Source: Anaerolineales bacterium
Lineage (GTDB): Bacteria; Chloroflexota; Anaerolineae; Anaerolineales; UBA11579
Reading direction: 5' to 3'
Length of the DNA stretch: 64,000 nt
NCBI GenBank assembly: GCA_019637755.1
Contig: JAHBVC010000002.1
Span: 124,001 to 188,000 of the forward strand
This document shows positions 23,865 to 32,926 of the stretch, one piece after another. The position numbers and the translations under genes were made by a program. Below the pieces are notes generated by a model, which saw only the letters and a program-made list of their open reading frames with translations, did not search any database and was not told the origin of the DNA. The first letter of the stretch is position 1, and every line of letters begins with the position of its first letter.

Positions 23865-23969
23865 CGAGTAGTTGCAGAGTCTCTTGGTCCATTGGTTGGC
23901 TGGTCAAGCTCCGACCAGTTAACTAGCAGACCAGATGACGGCCATATCTACTCAAGATACAATCATCCA

Positions 23970-24851
23970 ATGAATCGCTTTCTCCAACGTTTAGCTGACC
24001 CGCGCCCTATCCTGCTGGACGGCGCTACCGGCACCGAACTGCAGCACCGCGGCATCGACACCAGCACCTCCATCTGGAGCGCGCTGGCCCTGCTCGAGTC
24101 CCCCAAACTGGTGGAACAGGTGCACCGTGATTACCTCGACGCTGGGGCTGAAGTGATCATCACCAACACCTTCCGCACCCACCGCCGCAACCTGGAACAG
24201 GTCGGCCTGGGGGACGAGGCCGCCCGCCTGACCACGCTGGCCGTCGCCATCGCCCAGGCCGCCGTGCGCGCCAGCGGCAAGCCCGCGTATGTGGCCGGCG
24301 GCATCGCCCCGCTGGAGGACAGCTATACGATGGTGCCCCTGCCGCGCGAGGTCTACCTGCGCGAGCACGGCGAGATCGCGCGCACGCTGGCCGCCGCCGG
24401 CGTGGATTTGCTGCTACTCGAGACGATGAAGGACATCGCAGAGACCGAGGCTGCCGCCGAGGCCGCAAAGGCCACCGGCCTGCCCTTTGGCGTGAGCTTC
24501 ATCTGCAAGCTGGACGGGCGCCTGTTCTCCGGCGAAAGCATCGCCGATGCGGCGCGCGCCATCGAACCGCACGGCCCGGCCTTCATTGGCATCAACTGCA
24601 CGGCGGCGCCCTATCTACACCACGCGCTGCACGAGCTGCGCGCCGCTACCACGCTACCGCTGAGCGCCTATGCCAACCCCAGCGAGACCGAAGACTACAT
24701 CAACTGGGATCCCACCGCCGCTGAGCAGCCCGAAGGCTACGCCGAATTTGCCCGCCAATGGCTAGCGGATGGCGCCAAACTCATCGGCGGCTGCTGTGGC
24801 ACTACGCCGGAGCATATTGCTCATTTAAGAGAGTTGATTGCTCAAGAGTAG
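23970..24851 (+). CDS. Homocysteine S-methyltransferase family protein
   Basis: 293 aa from ATG 23970, with TACAAT 6 nt upstream (leaderless); the in-frame start at 23892 is rejected. The (beta/alpha)8 barrel starts LLDGATGTELQHRG and carries the zinc cysteines in IGINCTAAP and GGCCGTTPEH. Such enzymes transfer a methyl group from S-methylmethionine, betaine or SAM to homocysteine. It is short, like MmuM, and lacks the cobalamin domains of MetH. The methyl donor cannot be told from sequence. Confidence 0.92.
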   Translation: MNRFLQRLADPRPILLDGATGTELQHRGIDTSTSIWSALALLESPKLVEQVHRDYLDAGAEVIITNTFRTHRRNLEQVGLGDEAARLTTLAVAIAQAAVRASGKPAYVAGGIAPLEDSYTMVPLPREVYLREHGEIARTLAAAGVDLLLLETMKDIAETEAAAEAAKATGLPFGVSFICKLDGRLFSGESIADAARAIEPHGPAFIGINCTAAPYLHHALHELRAATTLPLSAYANPSETEDYINWDPTAAEQPEGYAEFARQWLADGAKLIGGCCGTTPEHIAHLRELIAQE

Positions 24852-24919
24852 TCGGTTAGTCGCTTGGTCTGTTAGTCGCTGACTTGACCAAAAAACTAAA
24901 AGACTACGAGACTATTTTT

Positions 24920-25663
24920 ATGGACCACTTCCGCAACATCTACACCCACAAAGCCGCCGCCTATCACGCACTGATCGCCGCCGAGGATGCAGATGGCAAC
25001 TTGCCAAAGGCGCTGAAACGCATAGCGCCTTTGGCGGGCGCACGCGTGCTGGACCTCGGCAGTGGCAGCGGGCGTATCCCCTTGTTGCTGCAGGGGTCGG
25101 GTTGCACCATCGTGGCCTCAGACCTGCATATGGCTATGCTGCTCGAGCAACAAAACCAAATCCTGTCATTGCGAGGAGTATTGTCGCAAGCGGCAAACGG
25201 ACCAAGCAATCCCCAAGCTGGCTGGCCGCTCGTCCAAGCTGACGGCCGCCAGACCCCCTTCGCCAGCGGCTGGGCCGATGTAGTTACCGCAGGCTGGGCC
25301 TTCGGGCACCTGGTGGGCTGGTACCCGGATACCTGGCAACAGCACGCCGGCCGCGCCATCGCCGAGATGCAGCGCACCGCCAAACCCGGTGGCACGCTGC
25401 TCATCATGGAGACGCTGGGCACGGGCGTGCTGCAGCCTGCCCCGCCGCACGCCGTGTTGGCAGCCTACTACGCCTGGCTGGAAAACGAGCACGGCTTCCA
25501 GCGGAGCACGCTGGCAACGGACTACGACTTCGGCAGCGTGGCACGCGCCGTGGAGCTGTGCCGCTTCTTCTTCGGCGAGGAGCTGGCCACGCGCGTGCAT
25601 GCCAACGGCTGGCAACGCGTGCCGGAATTTACCGGCGTGTGGAGCAAAAGGCTTGGCAATTGA
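24920..25663 (+). CDS. Class I SAM-dependent methyltransferase
   Basis: 247 aa from ATG 24920; a TTG at 24884 lies in a repeat-like spacer and is less likely. Motif I is VLDLGSGSGRIPLLL (~43-57) and motif II has Asp in IVASDLH. Between motif II and III the frame passes through ~50 nt of a dispersed repeat (25165-25214), adding roughly 17 residues. The rest looks like an ordinary methyltransferase (GGTLLIMETLGTG). The substrate is unknown. The 3' end overlaps the GIY-YIG gene. Confidence 0.88.
   Translation: MDHFRNIYTHKAAAYHALIAAEDADGNLPKALKRIAPLAGARVLDLGSGSGRIPLLLQGSGCTIVASDLHMAMLLEQQNQILSLRGVLSQAANGPSNPQAGWPLVQADGRQTPFASGWADVVTAGWAFGHLVGWYPDTWQQHAGRAIAEMQRTAKPGGTLLIMETLGTGVLQPAPPHAVLAAYYAWLENEHGFQRSTLATDYDFGSVARAVELCRFFFGEELATRVHANGWQRVPEFTGVWSKRLGN
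25165..25214. repeat. GTCATTGCGAG-family repeat fragment inside a coding region
   Basis: On the minus strand this reads GATTGCTTGGTCCGTTTGCC, then GCTTG, then ACTCCTCGCAATGACAGG. This matches the right half of the element at 15585-15689 (GATTGCTTCGTCCGTTTG.., ACTCCTCGCAATGACAGG). It keeps the methyltransferase frame open. Confidence 0.82.
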
Positions 25664-25952
25664 GCGAGAGTACTTTGTTTATATTCTTGGCAATGGCAAA
25701 GGTACGCTATATATCGGTGTAACCAATAACTTGGCCCGAAGGTTGTACGAACACAAGACTAAACAAGTGCCAGGCTTTACTGCCAAGTACGGAGTAGACC
25801 AGTTGTTATTTGCCGAGAGCTTCGGCAATGTTCACGACGCACTAGCCGCCGAGAAACAAATCAAGGGCTGGACAAGAAAAAAGAAACTGGAGTTAATCCG
25901 TACACAAAATCCCACTTTCGAAGATTTGAGCAAAGATTGGTTGGGAAGTTAG
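25653..25952 (+). CDS. Small GIY-YIG domain protein (UPF0213-like)
   Basis: 99 aa from a TTG at 25653, overlapping the end of the methyltransferase. The GIY-YIG core is FVYILGNGKGTLYIGVTNNL, then ARRLYEHK, ending with a helix containing EKQIKGW. Standalone UPF0213 proteins of this size are common; the fold is that of GIY-YIG nucleases but their function is unclear. The frame is open further upstream, but that stretch is only the shadow of the methyltransferase gene. Confidence 0.85.
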   Translation: MAIEREYFVYILGNGKGTLYIGVTNNLARRLYEHKTKQVPGFTAKYGVDQLLFAESFGNVHDALAAEKQIKGWTRKKKLELIRTQNPTFEDLSKDWLGS

Positions 25953-26062
25953 TCTAGGTCAGGGTGGATGCTTCGCATGCCGCTATGCGGCTGCTCAGCA
26001 TGACATTGCTTTCTAGCACCACTCAACTAATGTCGCCCGGGGCTAGAATCTATCTCTGCGCA

Positions 26063-26290
26063 AAATCGTTTTTAAGGCGCTCCTCGATCAACCTATTCTT
26101 CAAACGACAAGGTCATCCTGAGCACAGCGAAGGATCCAATCCTTATGCCAGTCGTAAACATCTGCGAAATACACCACGGGCAAGAGAGCATACTTGTTAG
26201 ACGCGATGATACGCACGACATCGTTTTCGAGATCCTCGATCAACCCTTTTTAAACGACAAGGTCATCCTGAGCGCAGCGAAGGATCCATT
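26063..26290. repeat. Two direct copies of a ~70-bp element with TCATCCTGAGCGCAGCGAAGG
   Basis: 26063-26138 and 26220-26288 share ATCGTTTT.., CTCGATCAACC.., AAACGACAAGGTCATCCTGA and CAGCGAAGGATCCA. Such TCATCCTGAGCG repeats are widespread in bacterial intergenic DNA. The stretch 25953-26318 holds no gene; 25970-26003 is a smaller inverted repeat (GGTGGATGCTTCGC.. / ..GCTGCTCAGCATGAC). Confidence 0.82.
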
Positions 26291-26318
26291 TTTACGCGTG
26301 AGTAACAATCAGGCGGGT

Positions 26319-28889
26319 TTATAAACGCTTCTTCCATTCCGCCAGCTTGTTCAGCGCCTCGATCGGCGACAAGCCGTCTAGGTCCAATTTCTTGAGCTCT
26401 TCCACCAGCGGGTGCTCAAACGCGAACAGCGGCGCCTGCGGCTCGCGAACGGCCACCACGCCAGCCGCCGGCTGCTGCCCGTTCGTCTCGAGCTCGGCCA
26501 ATATCTCCTGGGCGCGGGCCAGCACAGGGCGCGGCAGCCCGGCCAGCTGGCCGACGTGAATGCCGTACGAACGGTCCGCCCCGCCGGGAACGATCTTATG
26601 CAAGAACACAACGTTGCCATCGGCTTCGCTGACCGCCACGTTGTAATTACGTACGCCGGGCAGGGTATTGGCCAGCGCGGTGAGCTCGTGATAATGCGTG
26701 GCGAACAGCGTGCGTGCCTTGAGGCGCGGCTGGTTGTGAATGTGCTCGATCACCGCCCAGGCAATCGAGAGGCCGTCATAGGTGCTGGTGCCGCGGCCAA
26801 TCTCATCCAAGATCAGCAAACTGCGCGACGTAGCGTGGTTGAGAATGCTAGCCGTCTCGGTCATCTCCACCATGAACGTGGAATGGCCGGCGTGCAGTTC
26901 ATCTTGAGCACCGATGCGCGTAAAGATACGATCCACCAGGCCAATGCTGGCGCTCTCGGCGGGCACGAAGCTGCCCATCTGCGCTAGCAGCACAATCAGC
27001 GCCACCTGGCGTAGGTAGGTAGACTTACCGCTCATGTTGGGGCCAGTGATCAGGCGCACACACTCACCCTCTTCGAAGACGGTGTCATTGGGCACAAAGC
27101 GTTCTTGCGCCGGCAGCCAGCGCTCCACGACTGGATGGCGGCCGGCGATGATACCTAGCGCGCCATCGTCTTTGACGCTGGGGCGCACATAGCCCTGCAG
27201 CGCGGCTACTTCGGCCAGCGCGGCGAGCACATCCAGCGTAGCCAGGGCGCGGGCGCAGGCCAGCAGCGGCTCGGCGCTGGCGGCCAGCTGCACGCACAGC
27301 TCCTTGAAGAGGCGCGTCTCCACCGCCAAGATACGTTCCTCGGCGTTGAGCACCTGCGTCTCTACTTCTTTCATTTCTGGCGTGATGTAGCGCTCGGCAT
27401 TTACCAGCGTCTGCTTGCGAATGTATTCTGCGGGCAGATTGCCATCGTCCTTGGCTTTGGTGACCTCGATGTAATAACCGTGCACGCGGTTGTAGCCCAC
27501 CTTGAGCGACTTGATGCCCGTACGCTCGCGTTCAGCCGATTCAAGATTGGCAATCCATTCGCGCGCATGGCTGGTGGCCGCCATCAGCTCATCCAGCTCA
27601 CTCGAGTAGCCGGCACGCATTACGCCGATATGGCCGAGCACGGCGGGCGGCTCATCGGCTATGGCGGATTGCAGGAGCTTGAGTTCAGCTGCACAGTCTG
27701 ACAAACCAATCAAAAGAGCAGAGACTGGCGATTTGAGATTCACAGCGAGCTTGAGCACGGCTGGCAACGCCTCCAGCGTGCTGCGCATGGCAGCCAGATC
27801 ACGCGGCTGGGCCGTACCGCCCAGCACGCGGTTGACCATGCGCTCCAGATCCCCCAGCGGCTTGAGCGCGCTGCGCAGCTCGGCGCGGCGCATGCCGTCC
27901 GCATGCAGCCAGGCCACGCCCTCTTGCCGGGCGTGGATGGCACCCAACTCCAGCAGCGGCTTGCCGACCCACTGGCGCAGCAAGCGGCGCCCCATCGGCG
28001 TGACGGCACGGTCGAGCGTGCCTAGCAGCGAACCGGCTTGCTCGCCGCGCAGCGTCTCGGTAAGTTCCAGATTGCGGCGCGCCGAGGCATCCAGGTTCAT
28101 GAATTCGTCCAGCGTATAGGCGCGCAAGCTGGTCAGCAGCGCCAGGCTGGCGGGCTGCGTCTCCTGCACATATTGCAGCAGCGCCCCGGCAGCACGCGCC
28201 GCCAGCGGGCGACTGTCCAAGCCATAACTCTGTAGCGTGCTGGCCTTGAAGTGGCTCAAGAGCGCGTCTTTGGCGCGGGCCGGCTCAAACCGATAGGCCG
28301 GCCAGGCGCTGCCGTGTCCGGGCAAGCCCGCCAAATCGAGCTCTTTGTCGATGTATATGGTCTCGGCAGGCGCCAAGCGGCCGAGCTCTGCACGCAGGGC
28401 GGCGGCGTCCAGCTCGGTGGCGGCAAACTCCCCCGTGGTGAGGTCGGCATAGGCCAGGCCGGCGCGCCCCTCGTGCACCAGGGCGGCGGCCAGGTAATTG
28501 TTAGCGTCGCCGGGCAGCAGCCCCGGCTCCACCACCGTGCCGGGGGTAACGATGCGCACCACCTGGCGCGGCATCAGCCCCTTGATCGGCTCGCTGCCCA
28601 CTTGCTCACAAATGGCGACATGGTGGCCGCGCTCGATCAGGCGTGCCAGGTAGCTCTCAGCGGCATGGTGCGGCACACCCGCCATGGGCACCCGCGCCCC
28701 TTTGGCCACATTGCGCGAGGTGAGCACAATATCCAACTCTTTGGCTACCAGCTCGGCATCTTCATCAAAGGTTTCGTAAAAATCACCCAGGCGGAAGAAC
28801 AGAATCGCCCCCGGATGCTGGCGCTTGATGTCCAGATATTGCTGGCGCACTGGGGTGAGGGCCTCATTGAGCGAAGATTCGCTGCTCAT
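26319..28889 (-). CDS. mutS: DNA mismatch repair protein MutS
   Basis: 856 aa from ATG 28889. A TAGAAT box on the minus strand (28897-28902) ends 7 nt upstream, so the start at 28910 is rejected and the mRNA is probably leaderless. The mismatch-binding domain I has FFRLGDFYETF (the Phe-x-Glu motif), followed by connector, lever and clamp. The ATPase has Walker A GPNMSGKST, Walker B LLILDEIGRG and TFATHYHEL. It recognises mismatches and starts repair. No mutL is in the window. Confidence 0.97.
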   Translation of the reverse strand: MSSESSLNEALTPVRQQYLDIKRQHPGAILFFRLGDFYETFDEDAELVAKELDIVLTSRNVAKGARVPMAGVPHHAAESYLARLIERGHHVAICEQVGSEPIKGLMPRQVVRIVTPGTVVEPGLLPGDANNYLAAALVHEGRAGLAYADLTTGEFAATELDAAALRAELGRLAPAETIYIDKELDLAGLPGHGSAWPAYRFEPARAKDALLSHFKASTLQSYGLDSRPLAARAAGALLQYVQETQPASLALLTSLRAYTLDEFMNLDASARRNLELTETLRGEQAGSLLGTLDRAVTPMGRRLLRQWVGKPLLELGAIHARQEGVAWLHADGMRRAELRSALKPLGDLERMVNRVLGGTAQPRDLAAMRSTLEALPAVLKLAVNLKSPVSALLIGLSDCAAELKLLQSAIADEPPAVLGHIGVMRAGYSSELDELMAATSHAREWIANLESAERERTGIKSLKVGYNRVHGYYIEVTKAKDDGNLPAEYIRKQTLVNAERYITPEMKEVETQVLNAEERILAVETRLFKELCVQLAASAEPLLACARALATLDVLAALAEVAALQGYVRPSVKDDGALGIIAGRHPVVERWLPAQERFVPNDTVFEEGECVRLITGPNMSGKSTYLRQVALIVLLAQMGSFVPAESASIGLVDRIFTRIGAQDELHAGHSTFMVEMTETASILNHATSRSLLILDEIGRGTSTYDGLSIAWAVIEHIHNQPRLKARTLFATHYHELTALANTLPGVRNYNVAVSEADGNVVFLHKIVPGGADRSYGIHVGQLAGLPRPVLARAQEILAELETNGQQPAAGVVAVREPQAPLFAFEHPLVEELKKLDLDGLSPIEALNKLAEWKKRL

Positions 28890-29032
28890 GGGCGAAATTC
28901 TAACCGTCAAAAGCAGTCTCTTCGTCTTTTAGTCACCTGGTCGGGGATTTTTGACAAATTGACCAAGCAACCAGAAGACGAATAGGTCTTATAATCGAAC
29001 CACTATATTCTTAAGAAATGGAGGTTCAGACT

Positions 29033-30130
29033 ATGGCCAGCGTAACGTATGACCATGTCACAAAGCGTTTCGGGGATGTCCTCGCCGTAAACGACTTGAA
29101 TATTCACGTAGAGGACAAAGAATTTTTGGTGTTGGTTGGCCCTTCCGGCTGCGGTAAATCCACCGCCCTGCGCCTTTTGGCAGGCTTGGAAGAGATCAGC
29201 GGTGGCGAGATCCGCATTGGGGATCGCGTCGTCAATGACCTGCCGCCCAAAGACCGTGATATTGCCATGGTGTTCCAATCCTATGCGCTGTATCCGCACA
29301 TGTCGGTCTTTGAGAACATGGCCTTTGGTCTGCGCCTCCGTAAAATGGATAAAGCCGAGATCAAGCGCCGCGTAGACAATGCCGCCGCCATCCTGGGCAT
29401 TGAAGATCTGCTGCAGCGCAAACCGCGCCAGCTCTCCGGCGGCCAGCGCCAGCGTGTGGCCGTGGGCCGCGCCATCGTGCGCGAACCCAACGTCTTCCTG
29501 CTGGATGAGCCGCTCTCCAACCTGGATGCCAAGCTGCGCGTGCAAACGCGCGCCCAGATCAGCAAGCTGCACCAAGACCTCAAGACCACCTTCATCTATG
29601 TAACGCATGACCAAGTGGAAGCCATGACGATGGCCACGCGTATTGCCGTGATGAACCACGGTGTGCTGCAGCAGATCGACACCCCGCACAACCTGTACGA
29701 GCGCCCGGCCAACAAGTTTGTGGCCGGCTTCATTGGCTCCCCGGCGATGAATTTCTTCGACGCCAAGCTGGCCAAAGATGGCAGCAAGCTGGTGGCGGAT
29801 GCGGGCAGCTTCCAGGTGGCAGTGCCGGCCGAGAACAAAGCCGCAGCAGCCTATGCCGGCAAATCGGTCACCCTGGGCATCCGCCCCGAGGACATCCACA
29901 ACGCCAAGTTCACCCCGGCGGATATCACCCCGGCGCAGGTGGAAGCCACGGTGGATATTGTCGAGCTGATGGGTAACGAGATCGTAGCCTACCTCAAGGC
30001 CGGCGCAGCGGATTTTGTGGCCCGTGTCGACCCGCGCTCCCAGTACAAAGTGGGCGATAAGGCGCAGGTGGTCTTCAACACGCGCAACCTGCACCTGTTT
30101 GACAAGGACAGCGAGCAGGCCATCCGCTAG
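29033..30130 (+). CDS. Sugar ABC transporter ATP-binding protein (MsmX/UgpC/MalK-like)
   Basis: 365 aa from ATG 29033 behind GGAGG. The nucleotide-binding domain has Walker A GPSGCGKST, signature LSGGQRQRVA, Walker B VFLLDEPLSNLDA and the switch His in VTHDQ. A C-terminal MalK-type TOBE/OB domain (~240-365) follows. No permease or binding protein is next to it, so it probably serves several sugar importers, as MsmX does in Bacillus. TATAAT lies at 28990-28995. A terminator follows. Confidence 0.94.
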   Translation: MASVTYDHVTKRFGDVLAVNDLNIHVEDKEFLVLVGPSGCGKSTALRLLAGLEEISGGEIRIGDRVVNDLPPKDRDIAMVFQSYALYPHMSVFENMAFGLRLRKMDKAEIKRRVDNAAAILGIEDLLQRKPRQLSGGQRQRVAVGRAIVREPNVFLLDEPLSNLDAKLRVQTRAQISKLHQDLKTTFIYVTHDQVEAMTMATRIAVMNHGVLQQIDTPHNLYERPANKFVAGFIGSPAMNFFDAKLAKDGSKLVADAGSFQVAVPAENKAAAAYAGKSVTLGIRPEDIHNAKFTPADITPAQVEATVDIVELMGNEIVAYLKAGAADFVARVDPRSQYKVGDKAQVVFNTRNLHLFDKDSEQAIR

Positions 30131-30151
30131 CCGCGCGTTTGTGATATATAA

Positions 30152-30190
30152 ACGGTGTAAGGTGCGTAACGGTGCCTTGCACCGTTTTTA
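30152..30190 (+). terminator. Terminator after the MsmX-like gene
   Basis: ACGGTGTAAGG pairs with CCTTGCACCGT (one G-T pair) around a 12-nt loop and is followed by TTTTTA. Confidence 0.82.
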
Positions 30191-30209
30191 TTATCTAAAG
30201 GAAGTGCAC

Positions 30210-31418
30210 ATGCCCTACGACTACGTACCCGAATTGCTTAAGCCCAACGCCAGCAAGATTGTCTTGCTGGTGTTGGATGGCCTCGGCGGCCTGCCGCTGG
30301 TGCCCGGCGGCCCAACCACCCTCGAAGCCGCGCAGACCCCCAATCTGGACCGCCTGGCCGCCGAAGGCACGCTGGGCCGCACCATCCCCGTGCGCCACGG
30401 CGTCACCCCCGGCTCCGGCCCGGCGCACCTGGCGCTGTTCGGCTACGACCCGCTGCACTACCCGGTGGGCCGCGGCGTGATGGAGTCGCTCGGCGTGGGG
30501 CTGGATGTACCCGCCGGTGCGGTGGCGGCGCGCGGCAATTTCTGCACGCTGGATGCGGAAGGCAAGATCAGTGACCGCCGCGCCGGCCGCATTTCGTCGG
30601 AAGATGCGGCGCCCATCGTCGAGCAACTCAAGCAGATCGAGCTGCCCGGTGCCCGTGTTGAGGTGCGCCATGTGAAAGAGTACCGTTTTGCCGTGGTGAT
30701 CCACGGCGAAGGGCTGCACGGCGAGATTGACGATACCGATCCCCAGGTCACCGGCGCCCAACCGTTGCCCGCGGTGGCCCGCGACGACAAATCCGCCAAG
30801 GCCGCCGAGCTGTTCAACCAATGGATCGCCGCGGCGCACAAGGTACTGGCCGGCCAGCCCAAAGCCAACGGCATCACCCTACGCGGTTTTGGTGGCGACC
30901 CGCAGCTACCCCAATACCAGGATGCCTACGGCCTCAAAGCCGCCTGTGTGGCGGTGTACCCGATGTACCGCGGCGTCTCCAAACTGGTGGGCATGCAAAC
31001 GATCCTTTTTGATGGCGAAGCCCCCGCCGATGAGTTTGCTGCGGCGGCCAAGGTATGGAACGACTATGATTTTCTCTTCATCCACATCAAGAAGACCGAC
31101 AGCATGGGTGAGGATGGCAATTTCGACGGCAAGGTCAAGGTGATCGAGAGCGTCGATCAGGCGCTGCCGCAACTGCTGGCACTGAAGCCGGATGTGCTCA
31201 TGGTGACGGGTGACCACAGCACGCCGGTGAAGATGCGCAGCCACTCCTGGCACCCGGTACCGCTGCTGTTCTGGGCCCCCGAGCGCGGCTTGCCCGATGA
31301 GCAGACCCGCTTCGGCGAGCGCGCCTGCGCGCAGGGCGGGCTGGGCACGCTCCCCGCCACTCAGCTGATGGCGCTGGCGCTGGCCCACGCCGGGCGGCTG
31401 GAGAAGTTCGGCGCATAA
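30210..31418 (+). CDS. apgM: 2,3-bisphosphoglycerate-independent phosphoglycerate mutase, archaeal type
   Basis: 402 aa from ATG 30210 with AAAGGAAG upstream. It belongs to the alkaline-phosphatase superfamily: metal site VLLVLDGLGG, the nucleophile Ser in TPGSGPAHLALFGYDP, and downstream ligands in HIKKTDSMGEDG and VTGDHSTP. It interconverts 3- and 2-phosphoglycerate in glycolysis. An open frame reaching further upstream only reads through the previous gene. The gene is short (ApgM type), unlike the ~510-aa GpmI. Confidence 0.95.
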   Translation: MPYDYVPELLKPNASKIVLLVLDGLGGLPLVPGGPTTLEAAQTPNLDRLAAEGTLGRTIPVRHGVTPGSGPAHLALFGYDPLHYPVGRGVMESLGVGLDVPAGAVAARGNFCTLDAEGKISDRRAGRISSEDAAPIVEQLKQIELPGARVEVRHVKEYRFAVVIHGEGLHGEIDDTDPQVTGAQPLPAVARDDKSAKAAELFNQWIAAAHKVLAGQPKANGITLRGFGGDPQLPQYQDAYGLKAACVAVYPMYRGVSKLVGMQTILFDGEAPADEFAAAAKVWNDYDFLFIHIKKTDSMGEDGNFDGKVKVIESVDQALPQLLALKPDVLMVTGDHSTPVKMRSHSWHPVPLLFWAPERGLPDEQTRFGERACAQGGLGTLPATQLMALALAHAGRLEKFGA

Positions 31419-31438
31419 TCTATCCCGAGGAGAGTGAA

Positions 31439-31942
31439 ATGGCTTGGGCATTAGTGATCTTACGCATCATCCATATCTTCGCTGGCGTGCTGTGGGTTGG
31501 CGCCAGCTACACCATGGCGCTGTTCGTAACACCCACGGTGCACGCCTTGGGCGCCGATGGCCAGACATTCATGCAGACCATGGCACAGACAGGCAAAATG
31601 TCCAAGCGCCTGGGCATGGCTGGCGGGCTAACGTTGCTCTCGGGCTTGCTACTATACGGCCTGCTCTTTCATGGCCTGGCGCCACTCAACACCGGCAGCG
31701 GCCTGGCGCTGACCCTGGGCGGCCTGTTCGGTATCCTGGCTGGCTACATGGGCGGGCGCAGTGGGCGTTACGTCAAGCAGATGCAGGCTGTAGCCGCCGA
31801 GTTGACGGGCGGCGCCACAGCCGAACTGCAAGCCCGCATGGCGGCATTGCAAGAAGCGATGGCGACGAACGGCGCTATCACGACGATTCTGATGACGCTG
31901 TCGTTGCTCGGCATGGTGTTATCGGAATACTTTGTGATCTAA
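31439..31942 (+). CDS. Four-helix integral membrane protein (CopD/DUF2269-like)
   Basis: 167 aa following apgM by 20 nt with GAGGAGA before the ATG. Helices at about 5-27, 58-82, 88-108 and 145-165. The first, LRIIHIFAGVLWVGAS, has the His-plus-Trp pattern of CopD-like and DUF2269 membrane proteins. Function unknown; a possible heme or copper link is speculative. A strong terminator follows. Confidence 0.8.
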   Translation: MAWALVILRIIHIFAGVLWVGASYTMALFVTPTVHALGADGQTFMQTMAQTGKMSKRLGMAGGLTLLSGLLLYGLLFHGLAPLNTGSGLALTLGGLFGILAGYMGGRSGRYVKQMQAVAAELTGGATAELQARMAALQEAMATNGAITTILMTLSLLGMVLSEYFVI

Positions 31943-31945
31943 ACA

Positions 31946-31975
31946 AAAGCCCCAGCAAAGCTGGGGCTTTTTGTT
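31946..31975. terminator. Terminator between convergent genes
   Basis: AAAAGCCCCAGC-AAA-GCTGGGGCTTTTT, followed by a further T run; it serves both the membrane-protein gene and the flavoprotein gene that ends at 31979. Confidence 0.94.
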
Positions 31976-31978
31976 TTT

Positions 31979-32896
31979 CTACGCCTCGTCGGGGAAGTGC
32001 CAACTGCGCGTGATGGCCAGGGCGGCCAGGCCACCTTGGTGTGCCGCGCTCAGTGCACCACCCACCCCGAGAATATCACCCACTACCCACAGGCCCGGCG
32101 TGCTGCTTTGATAGAGCATATCGGTATGTATCTGCCCCTTGTCGCTGAGCTGCAGGCCAAACGTAGTGATCATTTGCTTGGTGAGGGGTTGCTGCTCCTC
32201 CGCAGGGCGCCATAGCAGCGTAGCGAGCGCCAGGTGCTCACTGCTGTCCAGCGTCACCGCCTGCACCTTGCCAGCCGAGTGATGCACTTCAGTGATCTTG
32301 CCCTCATGCACTGGCAAATCCATGCGCGCCAGGCGTTGGCGTTGCGCCTCGTCCAGTAGACCCTTTTCAGCGATGATGACCGCCTGCTGGGTCCAATTTT
32401 TGTAGATCAGCGGGATGTGCGCCAGGTACTCGGCCGAATCCGCTACCAAGCCCCACACGCGGTCACGGTTTTCGTAGCCATCGCAATACGGGCAGGAAAT
32501 GATGCTATCGCCCCAGCATTCGGCAAAACCAGGCACGGCCGGATACACGTCACGCAGGCCAAGCGCCAGGATGACCTGGCGTGCCTGCACCTGTGCCCCG
32601 CCGTCCAGCGCCAGCATGAAACCGTGTTCAGCGGGCTGCACATCCGCCACGCGTTCGGCGCGCAGCTCGGCACTGTCATAGATCGCGATCTGCTGCCAGG
32701 CTTGCTCGCGAATTTGGGCTGGCAGCAGCCCATCCAACCCGAGGAAATTGTGCACGCCATGCGAAGCGGCATTGCGCGGCGGCTCCGGCGCGTCGAAGAC
32801 AAGCACGTGCTTGCGCGTGCGCGCCAGAACCAAGGCCGCCTGCAAGCCTGCCGGGCCGCCACCAATGATGGCAATATCACAAGTTTGTACAGTCAT
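31979..32896 (-). CDS. Thioredoxin-reductase-like FAD/NAD(P) oxidoreductase
   Basis: 305 aa. FAD-binding GGGPAG near residue 12, a redox-active CPYC (~134-137) and a C-terminal FAD motif GLWVVGDILG. It is about the length of TrxB. The usual TrxB NADPH motif GxGxxA/G is not clear in VWGLVADSAEYLAH, so it may be a ferredoxin-type or flavin-only reductase of the TrxB-like group. No thioredoxin gene is adjacent. Confidence 0.88.
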   Translation of the reverse strand: MTVQTCDIAIIGGGPAGLQAALVLARTRKHVLVFDAPEPPRNAASHGVHNFLGLDGLLPAQIREQAWQQIAIYDSAELRAERVADVQPAEHGFMLALDGGAQVQARQVILALGLRDVYPAVPGFAECWGDSIISCPYCDGYENRDRVWGLVADSAEYLAHIPLIYKNWTQQAVIIAEKGLLDEAQRQRLARMDLPVHEGKITEVHHSAGKVQAVTLDSSEHLALATLLWRPAEEQQPLTKQMITTFGLQLSDKGQIHTDMLYQSSTPGLWVVGDILGVGGALSAAHQGGLAALAITRSWHFPDEA

Positions 32897-32926
32897 ACTG
32901 CCAAGACTGGGCGTAGCGCCGAGATA

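Noticed and set aside
25389-25652. Longer form of the GIY-YIG protein
   Set aside because: The upstream part is a shadow of the methyltransferase gene in another frame; homology begins at the TTG at 25653.
25964-26200. Small frame between GIY-YIG and mutS
   Set aside because: It is composed of dispersed TCATCCTGAGCG and other repeats with no coding signature.
31979-32896. Bona fide thioredoxin reductase trxB
   Set aside because: The CPYC and FAD sites fit, but the NADPH motif is unclear and no trxA is near, so only a TrxB-like call is made.
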